Assembly (NCBI RefSeq): GCF_013373865.1
Contig: NC_050468.1
Span: 25,748,774-25,812,773, forward strand
Direction: 5' to 3'
Origin: Monomorium pharaonis
Taxonomy: Eukaryota; Arthropoda; Insecta; Hymenoptera; Formicidae
DNA: 64,000 nucleotides
Shown here: positions 24,744 to 35,864 of the stretch, in pieces
Layout: each line of letters starts with the position of its first letter
Numbering within the stretch: position 1 is the stretch's first letter
Program-made: the position numbers and the translations under genes
Notes under the pieces: model-generated
Told to the model about the DNA's origin: nothing
The model's input: only the letters and a program-made list of their open reading frames with translations
The model's database searches: none

Positions 24744-25543
24744 CGAAAATTTACAGCAAGAAAGAAAAATAAAATAAAATAATTTGGTTGTATGTTCTAG
24801 TTAATAGTTTTTCTTAGTTAATAGTTAATAGTCTATTCTAGTTAATAGTTTTTAAAATATGAGGATTTAAAACTGGTTAATGTATTACAAATCATTTTTA
24901 GATGGTTGCATGTAAAATTTTATAAATCGAACAAGCGGTATTCTGATGAAAATAAAAGTCCAAGCGTAAGTCAAATGTAAAGGAAAAGTAATAAAAGTGT
25001 AAATAAAACAAATTGAAATAAAATATAAAAAAAGTATTCAGCTATTACAACGCTTCTTTTACATTTTATTGTTTTACACTTTAGAAATTTCGTTTACTCT
25101 GCCTTTATATTCAACTTACTTACTAATTTATATTTTTACCAGAGTAGATTAATGATTGTATGACGTCTAAATGTAATCTTTGATTCACCCCAGCTTTAAA
25201 CCCTTATATCTCAAAATTACTTTAATTTAAAACTACTACTTAAAATAAAAATCTATAAATTACAAATCTACAAAACTAATTTAATTATTTTTCCAAGAAC
25301 CTTTTTGTGTTGATTTGCAAATTTCGAGATCTTCTGGGCTTAAAAAAAATTAGTATTTTAATTACATTATTATTTTAACAGGGTGATTCCGGGGGTCCAC
25401 TTGTTGCCGATGGCGTTCTAGTTGGTATCGTGTCTTTTGGAAAACTTCCATGTGGTAGCGGTTTTCCAGATGTATACACTCGAGTGTTTTACTACAGAGA
25501 TTGGATTAACTTTCATTACAGAATTTATCACACAGAAATTTAA
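22286..25543 (+). CDS. Secreted chymotrypsin-like serine protease, complete, 5 exons (gene 5)
   Basis: Exons are 22286-22337, 22838-23006, 23984-24230, 24460-24600 and 25382-25543, coding 256 residues with phases 1,2,0,0. The start at 22286 gives the 52-nt first exon of most paralogues; an in-frame ATG at 22265 is possible. The signal peptide is MNAVCGLIIACLPPSAHG. The N-terminal region is unusual: GISSKIKSASLIGG, so the mature N-terminus would be Leu or Ile after Ser, not IVGG after Gln. The triad is complete: His57 (TAAHC), Asp102 (MNDIGLI) and Ser195 (GDSGGP). The pocket has Gly189, Gly216 (SFGKLPC) and Asp226 (FPDVYTR), the open fire-ant-chymotrypsin-like form. A hydrophobic run is encoded past the stop in the +1 frame. 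Intron 2 contains GC-richer repeat-like sequence. Confidence 0.9.
24633..24740. repeat. Compound (TA)n/(GA)n microsatellite
   Basis: TATG/TA repeats run directly into about 40 bp of GA in intron 4 of the gene at 22286-25543. Confidence 0.95.
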
Positions 25544-25798
25544 TTTAGCGATCGAATTAAAAAACCTGCCAATCGTAATTTCAAAACTTCTGACAATTAT
25601 AATATTTATTGTCTTTTTTTAAACATATTAACAATAATTAACAATTAACAATTTTTATTTAACAAAGATTGTGTAGGACAACATTGATTAATGTTAGCGT
25701 CACACTATGCGCGTATTTGCAATTCATAATTTACATTACGTTACACTGTAACGTGGTACACTGCAGTATCACACAAAAGAATAAAAAATATATGTAAG

Positions 25799-25933
25799 GA
25801 ATATTAGTAGATTATTTCTAACCGACCGTAATATATTAAATATATCAATGAGTTGTAAATCGCCTAACGGTCTGCATCGGATCTTAGTGATATAATTCTT
25901 TTTATTAAATTTAATTTTCTTAGCTTTATTTTA
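25799..25933. mobile_element. Relative of the 12.6-kb inverted-repeat element
   Basis: Its core (ATCAATGAGTTGTAAATCGC, then TCGGATCTTAGTG) matches 12612-12665. Upstream of the core it has the extended arm (ACCGACCGTAATATATTAAA), whose complement is the outer right arm of the 12.6-kb copy. The right end is degraded. Confidence 0.7.
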
Positions 25934-26347
25934 AAGCCGACAGGATTCGTCAGACTTAAGACACAGTAACTAAGCTAAATTTTGATGCTCAAGCACATCT
26001 TACAATCCCTCCTTCCTACCTTCCCCAAAAATATGTAAAAAGATCTTTAACTATTGCGATTTTGCGTATTGTAGAAATACTATAAAAGTATAACAAATAA
26101 TATAAGCTAAGTATCGTAAAAATATGAATATTGTAAAAAAACGTTTATGCATTACATGTGAAGAGATTATGGGACTCAAATCGCAAATGGTTCATAATCT
26201 CAACGCAGGCAATATAGTTTTACACGCTAAATGCGCACACACAATGTTATTTAAAAGCCATATTCAAGCCATTTAAGTGTACTATAGTAAAGTAAAAAAA
26301 TTAATATCCGACATATTTCTCAAAATGAGGTAAAAAATATTGGCATC

Positions 26348-26552
26348 TATAAAACTTTCAGCTATCTGCAATACTGAAATGCAACTTTTATGACAAAAAA
26401 CACTAATAATTAGTGGCTATATTATAACATCTAAACAGTATGTAAAGAAATAATTTGGACGATTATCTCCAAAACTCAAAATATATGAGATATCGTGAAT
26501 TCCACAATTCCAGTCTATAATCCGCCTTCTTTCCTCTACTGCCCAATATTAC
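26348..26552. repeat. Dispersed repeat, copy 1
   Basis: It shares an ordered series of blocks with 61704-61920: TATAAAACTTTCAGCTA, GCAATACTGAAA, CAACTTTTA, GTGAATTTCACAA-like and ACCGCCTTTTCT-like segments. The copies have diverged considerably. No coding capacity is apparent. Confidence 0.7.
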
Positions 26553-26990
26553 ATTTCTAGGGGATATCTGTAGTATAAGCAACATTTATTATTAAAAAAA
26601 AATTATTTGGAAAACCACAATTGTTAAAAAAAACAACTTCAAAACGTCTTCAAAATAATGTTTTTAGTTGGTTTAAGTTTTAGACTTTAAGATGTTTATA
26701 ACGTTCATAACGTCTTATAAACGTTTATTATAAAAAAAATTACTATCAAAAAAGTTGACAATAAAACGCATAAAAAATTGAAAATTTATGTAAAGCACAA
26801 TTATAGACGTTTCAAGCTATAAACGCAGAAGAATATGTGAGGTTAATCTCAATTCACATGGAAAGTAAAAAATATATATGGAACAAAACCTCGATTGTGA
26901 AAAAATTATTTTTTTCAAATGTCATTGGCCTTAGACATTGTCATCGCACATGTAAATTTTGGCACAAAATGTTCCCCGTAATAAAAGATT

Positions 26991-27118
26991 ACAAATAATA
27001 TCATGATGAAATCACGGCAATGTGTGAATGTCTGCTTTGTCATAAAGTGATATCATAGTAATCACGCTGTGACAGAGCGGACATTTGCACGTGACTTCGC
27101 TGTGATATCATTATTTTG
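26991..27118. repeat. Imperfect long hairpin, probably a decayed MITE
   Basis: AAATAATATCATGATGAAATC and GGCAATGTGTGAATGTCTGC pair, with mismatches, with the sequence ending TGTGATATCATTATTTT. The arms are about 48 nt with a centre of about 30 nt. Confidence 0.55.
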
Positions 27119-28963
27119 CTATAAGAAGCAAGAACTGTTGTTTATAAAAATTCTTCAGTTTTTTGTTTCTTTTTATTTTTATTTTTTAATTTTTTATGTT
27201 ATAATTTTATTGTTTTGTTTATAAATATATTTTTAAATACTTTTTTTGCTATTAAAACGAATCTTTTTCTTTTTTCTCTATAAGCGCTCTAAATTTCAAC
27301 TACAAAAAAATTACATGTTTAATTAAAAAAATAAAAATTATAAATATTTAAAAAATCAAATACAATTGTTATTTTAAAGTATCAAATGTATCAACCAGAT
27401 AATATAACATAATTTAATTCTTTTTAAGATAAATATGTATAAAATTGACGATAATTAAAACGAAGATTTTGCACGCGCCCAATTAAAAAATATAGATTTT
27501 GATTATTTTTAATATAGATCTTTATTAAAATTGATAAATAAAAGTAAAGTTTGCTTTTATCTTGTTTAGAGATTAAATTAATATAGTTTTACGAAATATT
27601 CTAATTTCCTAAAATTTAGAACCTAAATTACATTACGACGTTGGTTAAATCGCAATTTTGACTATAAATGGTGATGACATATAAATGATTTACAGCAGAC
27701 GAGAAATGACTAAAAAAGAGAATACGAAAAGTAATATCTAAAATCTTTGAATCATGTTCTCAAAAAATATAGAAACTGTAAAATAAGATTAAATAAAGTA
27801 AAAAATACACTTTTGTAAAAAAAACATTTTTGCAACATTATTAGAATAAAAGTTTATACTGAATGAGACGAACTCTAAAATGTAAACTTCGTAAACGGTA
27901 GAGAGCCATTGCAATTTCGACAATCTATGATGCAATTTACAAGACATCTATTTTCTGAATCATACAATTTACAAATTTATCAAAATATCTTATGTTAAAA
28001 AATTCTAATAATACAAAAAAGAGAAAATGTATTTTATTAGAATGTAAAAATTCAAAAATATTTATAATATCTAAATTATAATTTTTTTTTATTTAGACAT
28101 TATATGACAAGTAATGTGATCTCAACAATCTTCTTTTATACACATATATTCCTATATGCACATCGTATAAATATTGCATCAATAATGCCAATAATAGCAT
28201 CATATAAATTGACGAAAATAAGTGCGTTAAAATAATAAAATGCCATAACGCAATTTTATCAGAATAAAATTTCTAAATAATGTTTTTTAAAACAAAAGAT
28301 AAATCTAATTAAAGTAACAATATTTTATAATAATTTTAAAAACCAAAATTCTTTATTTAAAATGTTGTCATGTTGAATATTTTAATATAATTTATGTTGC
28401 AATATTTTTACATTATAATAAAAAAAAAATTATGCACTTTGTAAATGTGTGTGGATTATATTTGTTTTATACAGAAATGTTTAATATATAATATATAATA
28501 TAGTAAAAATATTTTTTTCAACTATTAAACAATTTTTTCTAAATTTAATTTTGCAAATATGCCACTAAAATTATTCATTATAGCGTTACAGTTTGCAGAA
28601 ATACTATTTCATAATTAATTGCATAGTTATCAATATTTTATAAAGAGTTAATATTTTTATATCTATTTTTATAAATCTACTCACACAATTACAGATAATT
28701 TTTATGCAAGATTTCGTCACACATAATTTAATAAATATCCTATCGAAATAGTTGTACATCACGATGTAAAGTAACTTCTTCCGCTCTTTAAAAATTATAT
28801 AATCATAAAATAAATAGTGCTGATTCAAGGAAAGTTACACGTAGGCGAAAAATTCTTTCTCGTCATATTCCACGAACGTATATATACACACCTCTCTCAA
28901 TCACCTGCACGGAAAGATAACACATGAGTCGATATGTGCAAATTGATAATTTTGATCGACGGT

Positions 28964-28972
28964 TATATAAAT
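28964..28972 (+). promoter_or_regulatory. Probable TATA box of gene 6
   Basis: TATATAAAT followed by CGAAGGTAAC, 48 nt before the ATG at 29012. It is preceded by TTGATCGACGG, which resembles TCGATCGGCGG before gene 5. Confidence 0.7.
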
Positions 28973-29011
28973 CGAAGGTAACTCACTCCATGAGCCTCAG
29001 TAACTACCACT

Positions 29012-31907
29012 ATGTTTTCAATCACTGGTTTCTTAATCGCGTGCCTAATCCATCATAGCGCTTATGGTAAGTATTATTTAATGTAAAAATTAATTATTAA
29101 TGAGAAAATGTAAATTTATATACAATACGAAATGTAAACTTTAACGCAAATAATTCAATCAAACGTGTATTACACTTATATTACTCAATTGCATATTACG
29201 TAACATTACATCACGGATTTATCTGATATTAATCAAATAAGTTATATTTTATTTCAAATTTTTGATTTTTATCTCAGTAATTATTGTGATAAATTTTTTT
29301 ACACATTTTTTTATTTTTATCTCAGTAATTATTTGATAAATTTTGTCTCAAATTCTTGATTTTTATCTCAGCAATTATTTGATAAATTTTGTTTCAACTT
29401 AACTCGATTTTTATCTTAGTAATTATTTGATAAATTATCTGGTTAGACTTTTAATCATGTATCTTAAAAATAATGTAGCGATTTGTTTAGCATTTATTGC
29501 ATTGCATATTTTAAAAAGAATGTAGCAATCTTACTTTCTACTATAACTTCGAAAAAATTTCAAGATTAGGTATCAGACATTAAATTAAAATATATTCGAT
29601 AGCAACTCTCTCATTTCATATTTTACAACAGAATCTATTATTATATAAAAAATAAATAATAAAATAAAAAGAGAAAGTTAATATATAAAAAAGCAAAAGT
29701 TTGAATAGTTAATTGGGAATTGATATTTTTAGCAATGTTTATACACAAAATAAAAATATTTTTAATTAATAGGTTTGCCGGACACGCAAATCGTCGGCGG
29801 CAGTGATGCTAAAGATGGTGCATACCCTTATCATGTGTCGCTGAAGGCTCCGTTTACTAATGCCCATATTTGCAGTGGAGCCATCATTAGTACGAGATAT
29901 GTTATCACCGCAGCGCACTGCTTGGCAAAGTACGCATATTCCTTTCCAACCTTAAGCATTTAACTGTTTAATTCTTATCCAAATAATTATTACATTTTTT
30001 ATATATTTGTAATTTCATAAGAAGAGAGAATTGTAATTATCTATATATTTTATTTAAATGCAAATTTAATGGAACAAAAATATGAAAAAATGAGAAATGC
30101 GGAACAGTATGCACCAATTTTCGATATTTTAGAACATGTAATTTATATTATTTATATAGACAATTAAGATACCTCTTCTCTTAGACATACATTGTTTGGA
30201 GTAACTTTTAATACGTAATCATAATCTCTATTGATTACAGTCGGAATGAATCTGATATTCGCATCGACGTTGGAAGCATTCAGCTTTTCTCTCCTGAAAC
30301 TACATATGAAATAGAAAAACTAATATTACATCCTAATTATACAAGAGAAACAAAAGATAACAGCTATATTAACGATATTGGTTTAATTAGACTAAAAAAA
30401 GACATCAAGTTTACTGCAAATACTAAGTTAATAAAGATAATATCTGATGACCCTAAGTGGGCTTTTTTTGAGGGTAAAAAATTGACGGTAACCGGCTGGG
30501 GAAAGCTCTCGGTAAATATATAAAAGTATATTTCACATATCTATGAAACCATCTAAACACAAATAAAAGCGAGTTTTAACCAGGGTTGAGTAGATTAATA
30601 TATTTTTTTAACTAAACTAAGTTAAAGTTAATGGAAATTTTTTATTAATTTAATTAAAATTAGATAAATAAAAAACTGACTCAGTTAAAGTTACGTTAAA
30701 ATTAAATTAACTCAAGTTAAAATAAAAGTTAATTTTAAAAGGCTTTATTTATATTAAATTAAAAAATCATATAATTTATTTAAGATTGCCATTATAATAT
30801 ACAGTGCCTATCATTAAATATATTTTATATTTTGTTTGTAAATTAAGTTATATTATTTATATAAAATAACAAAAAATTTTTATACAGGAATGTATTTTTA
30901 TTTTAATATAATTTTTTTCTTTTGCCCAAATAAAATTTTTAACTTAAGAAAAATGTTAATAAGTTGAACTTTATATGTTTTAAAAATAAATAGTTAAAAA
31001 TTAAATCATTTAAGATTAATTAAATTAAGTTAAAAATTATCAAATTTTCAATTTTATTATTAACTTTCAACTTTTTAACTAGTTACTACCCAACCCTGGT
31101 TTTAACAATTATCATTTTGAAGCTTCCGTCAACTTTTAGAAAACTATAGATTGTGTTTATCATTACTACTTTAAAATCAGAAAATCAAGCATTAAACAAA
31201 AAAAATACTTTACTAGAAGGACAATTCGTACATTCCACTGCGCTTACAACACCTTAATGTGACAGGATGTAGTAAAAAATTATGCTCCGATCATTATAAA
31301 AATATTAGCGACAGTCACATATGCACCATTGAAGGGTGGGATAAAGGAATGTGCGATGTAAGTATATAAATCGTAAAATGAATTACATGTTTATTCGATG
31401 ATAAATAATCTTTATCATGTTATAAATTATTTTAAAAAGTTTAGTAAAAAAGAAATTTCTTATCGTTGCTTTATCTACATTAATATCAGGTTATCAGAGA
31501 GTAACAAATAAAATTTCTTTATCGTTCAAGTAATTTGCCAGATTTAGTCATTTTTTTATAAAAAAGCAGTTACTTGCTTTAGAAAAACAACTTCAAAATA
31601 ACAATTATTTATGCTACACACTGATATATAGATAACCGATATATCAATTTACAATTCTGGCGAACATTATGATAAATACACTGTCTCTCGGCAGGGTGAT
31701 GACGGCAGTCCACTTACCTACAAGAACGAACTAATTGGAATATGGTCCTTTGGTGTACCATGTGCAATTGGCTATCCAGATGTGTTCACAAGAGTATACC
31801 ATTATAAATCATGGATTAAAGAACATACGAATGCAGCCAGTAATCAACAATTGAATATTATCTTTGCTCTGTTTCTGATGTATCTGAGTGTATATTCATT
31901 TTTGTAG
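29012..31907 (+). CDS. Serine protease homologue with Ser195 replaced by Asp and a GPI-signal-like tail, 5 exons (gene 6)
   Basis: Exons are 29012-29066, 29773-29929, 30241-30511, 31217-31357 and 31695-31907, about 279 residues, with the cluster's phases. The signal peptide is MFSITGFLIACLIHHSAYG, then LPDTQ before IVGG. His57 (TAAHC) and Asp102 (INDIGLI) are intact, but the nucleophile position reads GDDGSP: Ser195 is Asp, so normal proteolysis is not expected. Gly189, Gly216 (SFGVPC) and Asp226 remain. After the catalytic domain (ending SWIKEH) comes TNAASNQQ and a terminal hydrophobic run, LNIIFALFLMYLSVYSFL. That arrangement, small residues, a short polar spacer and a hydrophobic C-terminus with no following charge, is what a GPI-anchor signal looks like; a C-terminal membrane segment is the alternative. 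Exon 3 is longer than in paralogues (TRETKDNSY insert before Asp102). A hAT-type element sits in intron 3. Confidence 0.87.
30581..31098. mobile_element. Non-autonomous hAT-type element in intron 3
   Basis: The ends are CAGGGTTGAGTAG and its complement (CTACCCAACCCTG). The identical 8-bp sequence GTTTTAAC lies on both sides (30573-30580 and 31099-31106). Ends beginning CAGGG and an 8-bp duplication are the signature of the hAT superfamily. The 518-bp interior is A/T-rich with repeated TTAAGTTAAA-like motifs and has no transposase frame. Confidence 0.88.
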
Positions 31908-32060
31908 ATGCGCATATTATTTATTGCGCGCGCACGCCTGTGATCAATGAATGTAATTATTGATAAATATTGACAGAAATAAGACAAAATTGTATTGTTG
32001 AAATAATAAATTATAATTTTTAAAATTTGTCTTTTTATTGTATACATATATGTAAAATAC

Positions 32061-32113
<53 letters not shown>

Positions 32114-33346
32114 TACATGTTTTATGTATGTGTATATATATATAATATATATATGTATATATATATATAATATATCCAATTCCTGATATTTATATGACAA
32201 TAATTATATTTATTCAATCTCCAATTTTACATTTCGATATACAAAATTAATTTATTCATTAGAGATGTACGAATTAAAACTTTTTAACATCGGATTAAAT
32301 CAAGTTGATAAAATTTCACACAAATAGAATTGATACAAACCTTTTAATTAACAATATAGATATTAGTAGAATGAATATTAATTAAAAGTTCAAAAACAAA
32401 ATTTTTGTATTGTACAAAAAATAATATTAATTATGTGATAAAGATTTTAAGTATAATTTTACAAAATTGTCAATGATATACATATATACATTATATGTAA
32501 TTTATATTTAAAATTTCTTAAATTTAAATGTTTCAAAAATTGTCGAATAGTTCTGATTCAAATTTCACAGAGACTTTAAAAAATATATAGAATATTTTTA
32601 AAAATGTACAAAGATAAGTTGCGAAATAAATTGCATATCAATTTTATCTTTATATATCAAGATAATATTGAATAAGACGCAATAAAACAAGGATTGAAAG
32701 TTCTCGGCAGGTAATAAAAATTTCTTTATTTATCAAAGTTACTCATTATTTGATAAAATTAATTCCCTTTGATAATTAATAGCTTTGATTTACTCCTTAG
32801 AAAAGTAAATTAATTTGTCAAATCTCTGTAAATAATTCAGACGATTTAAAAAAATAAGCAAGCAGTAGATATATCAAAATTTTTTACAAAAAAAATTAAA
32901 AATTAAAGCAAATTAAATTAAAAATAAAATGTTTTTTTGACTTCAAATCTTTAATAAAATTTCAATAAAATATTTATTTTAATTTACTTTACGGGAAATT
33001 TTTTATGAAATAGAATACAAAATTAAGTAATAAAATTATTACGGTTTAATAATGTCGTAACGGCATTTCTTGAAAATCTTCTGTAAAAAGATTTATGAAA
33101 AATTTGACTATTTTATCAAAAAAAATTTAGTATTTTACAAAAAAAAGTTCAGTTAGAATAGAAAAAAAAGTAATTTGGATACTTTCAATGTAATCCTAAT
33201 ATCAGAGTTTCATAAAATATTATTAAATTCTTTTTAATACTATTTTTTTATAAGGCAAATAATTGACTTAGGATTATCTTTCATCTATAATTTAGAACTT
33301 CTATGTATAAAAAGTATTTCGAAACTTATACAAACACACAAACACA

Positions 33347-33383
<37 letters not shown>

Positions 33384-33560
33384 CTATTTTTAATAATACA
33401 TTTTTTAACGAATTTGATGGACAAATTATTTGAACAATTTTACTCCTATAAAATTTAAGAGAGATTATTATCTTTTGTTATAATTTTTATTAAAATATTA
33501 AAATGTATATATACAATAATTCCATACACATATAATTATGAACTCCTAATGCTTTTTTTT
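31908..33560. other. Intergenic, AT-rich, between the protease cluster and WDR46
   Basis: Microsatellites occur at 32061-32112 (AAT) and about 33336-33380 (CA). There is otherwise no structure that I can support. A minus-strand AATAAA at 33486-33491 probably ends the WDR46 transcript. Confidence 0.6.
32061..32112. repeat. (TAA)n microsatellite
   Basis: About 17 perfect TAA units, followed by TA-rich repeats to about 32175. Confidence 0.97.
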
Positions 33561-35864
33561 TTAAACAAATCTATTTAAGACACCGTAATCTTTATTCTGA
33601 TTTTCTGTCTTTTTCGGTGCTGTTTTCTTTTCTTCTTTACGAATAGCTTCAATCATTTCCTAAAAGTAATTATTCATATGATTTGAAATCAATTTATAAA
33701 TATCAAAAAACAAACTAATTTAGAAACAAGACTTACCCGGCGACTTTGATCTTTTAGTATCTTTTTAGTTTTTATTATTTTCGCGGTGCCACCTTTTCCT
33801 TTCGTTTTTGTTCGTCGTGGTTCAAAGTTTATTGGTTTTGGTTTAATGTACTAAAAAGAATATCGTTAAAATGTTGAATATCATAATCATATGATTACAA
33901 AATAATTTGAAAACATATTTTTGTTTCTTATTTACCAAAAGTTTTTTCTTTGCTTCTAATTTCTCTTTATACGTAGGTACATCGACTTCGAGTATCTCTG
34001 TTGAGTCAAGAGTAATTAATTCTGGTTGTATTTTTTCCAAAAGTGCCTTCACTTCCGTCTCTCGTCTCTGACTCTTAGTTTGGAACGGATTAACCTCGTG
34101 TGCGTCATAGTTTGCTTCAGCACTTCCCGGCACCAGAAGTGACGAAAATTCATTCGCTGTAGAAATTCCTAAGACATCTTCATAAGGACAAAATTTCACG
34201 CAGTTTATATTGCGAGCAGTTCTGTGTCGTAAATAAGGCTTGAAGTCGCCAGAAGTTTCCCTGATGTAAATGTGAATAATAAAAATTTCTCAATTATGTT
34301 ACATTTGACAAAAAATCACCTGTAAACTTTTATAATTACCTATAAACTTCAACTACATTGCCCATTCCAAGTGCGAGCAAACCACGCTGACTGTAAGACA
34401 TACGATGAGCGGGTGAACCAAGATACAAGTTGCTAACCGGCCCTGCTAATTGCCTGATATCCCATATCTTCACAGATTTGTCTATAGAACTCGTTGCCAT
34501 ATAAGTCCCACACGGATGAACAGTGCATGTCATAATCGACTGATGATGGCACAGCATTTTCGCCAATGGTTTATGAGAGTTTGGGGACCACATAGACACT
34601 ACTCCTTTCGAGTTGCCCACGCATAACACTGCGTTACTCGGATTCTGTGTCATCACCTAGCAAAGTAAAGAGTCTCGGTGTAAATCTCTGGGACAAAGCA
34701 TAAGCAAACAAAAATAAACGTAATTCTTTTACTAAAAAACTCACAGATATTCTACCCAAATTGGAGTTGTAACGAGCAATCAGCTTGCCTATGGATACAT
34801 CCAGCCAAGCCATGTGACCATCCTTCGACCCACTAGCAAGCAAGAAGTGATATGGCAAAAATTCTAATCTTGTGACTCCATTCATTCTCTTCAAACAATG
34901 CAACTCTATTCCCTGATTGTCATACACATAAACCCAGTCCTTCTGTGCTACCGCAAACATAGTTTCCAGATGTAACCATGCAACATCGTGTACAGATTCC
35001 ATCACATTTATTTCACAGGCTAGCTTCTTCGTCACCCAGTCGAAAGCTGCCACATGACCTTGTTTCCCACCTAGGAGCAAGTGCCTGCCATTTCTAGTGT
35101 ATCTAAAGCAGTATGGACCAAACTGCAAATCCAGTTTGAAATGTTTGGCTGCACTTGTTATATCTACGTTCTCCACTATTTGCTTCTGTCGATACTCGGT
35201 AGTAACTTCTCCAGTTTCTGCTTCCATATAGCCATGTTCTTCAGTTAGTAATAATTCTGCTCGAGCAGAAGCTTCTACCTGTTGTTCTATCGCTTGCTCT
35301 TTGTACTTTAGTTTCTTTCTCAGTATTTTATTCTTTATAGCACTCTTCTTTTGTCTTAAATCAACTCCAGGACCTCTGGAATATTTCGCTAATATTTCTT
35401 TTTTAATTGGTACCTTTTCAGAGCGCTTTCTACCAATTGATACCTTTCCATGGTGTTTTTTATCTACTAAAAATGATATCAATATAATTTTAAATTACAA
35501 ATAATTAAAAGACAATATAACATAATTAAGCAATTTATACTTTATTTATATTTCAAAATACACATGTAAAATTTTAAATTCTATGCTCCACATTTAGAAG
35601 TTATTCAAAATAGAAATAATTATCTTTCTCCAATATTAAATTATATATATATATATATATGTATATGTATATGTATATATAAAATATATAATGTATAATA
35701 AAATATATAAAATATATAAAGTAACTGTTTTGCAGTTACATCTTTCCTGCACGTGAGTTAACCTAACCTAACTATATTATAACTTTTTCCTTATACTAAC
35801 AATAATCATGTCAATAAAAAAAAATAGAAGATGGTTTTTCACTTCCCATACCTAATCGCTTCAT
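33561..35864 (-). CDS. WDR46: WDR46 / UTP7 (BING4) WD-repeat ribosome biogenesis factor
   Basis: Minus-strand exons, in transcript order, are 35852-35864, 34745-35466, 34340-34656, 33936-34260, 33737-33850 and 33561-33659, giving about 529 residues ending NRFV. All junctions are GT/AG and the phases agree. Only the 13-nt first exon (MKRL) is tentative. The order is: a basic N-terminus; an acidic linker (LLLTEEHGYMEAETGE); the conserved ITSAAKHFKLDL block; WD repeats from about residue 120 to 350 (LDWVTKKL-type AFDWVTKKLACEINVMESV, YDNQGIELHC, SIDKSVKIWDIRQ, FSQRGLLA-like); the BING4CT region (about 351-435; FCPYEDVLGI, LLVPGSAEANYD); and a Lys-rich C-terminus. Known role of the family: a nucleolar component of the small-subunit processome, needed for 18S rRNA maturation. 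It is divergently arranged with fl(2)d. Length is close to yeast Utp7. Confidence 0.95.

Larger units (their letters stand above)
25544..28963. other. Intergenic, AT-rich, repeat fragments
   Basis: A 3.4-kb spacer with no gene that I can support. It holds a relative of the intron-4 element (25799-25933), a dispersed repeat also found near 61.7 kb (26348-26552) and an imperfect long hairpin (26991-27118). The rest is AT-rich with short chance frames. Confidence 0.6.

Noticed and set aside
25930..26010. Possible tRNA in the GC-richer stretch GCCGACAGGATTCGTCAGAC
   Set aside because: No cloverleaf can be drawn with the A and B box sequences at proper spacing.
35745..35775. CCTAACCTAAC as an interstitial telomeric repeat, and CACGTG as a regulatory E-box
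   Set aside because: Only about two units of a hexamer-like motif and a single common 6-mer inside a WDR46 intron; no support beyond chance.
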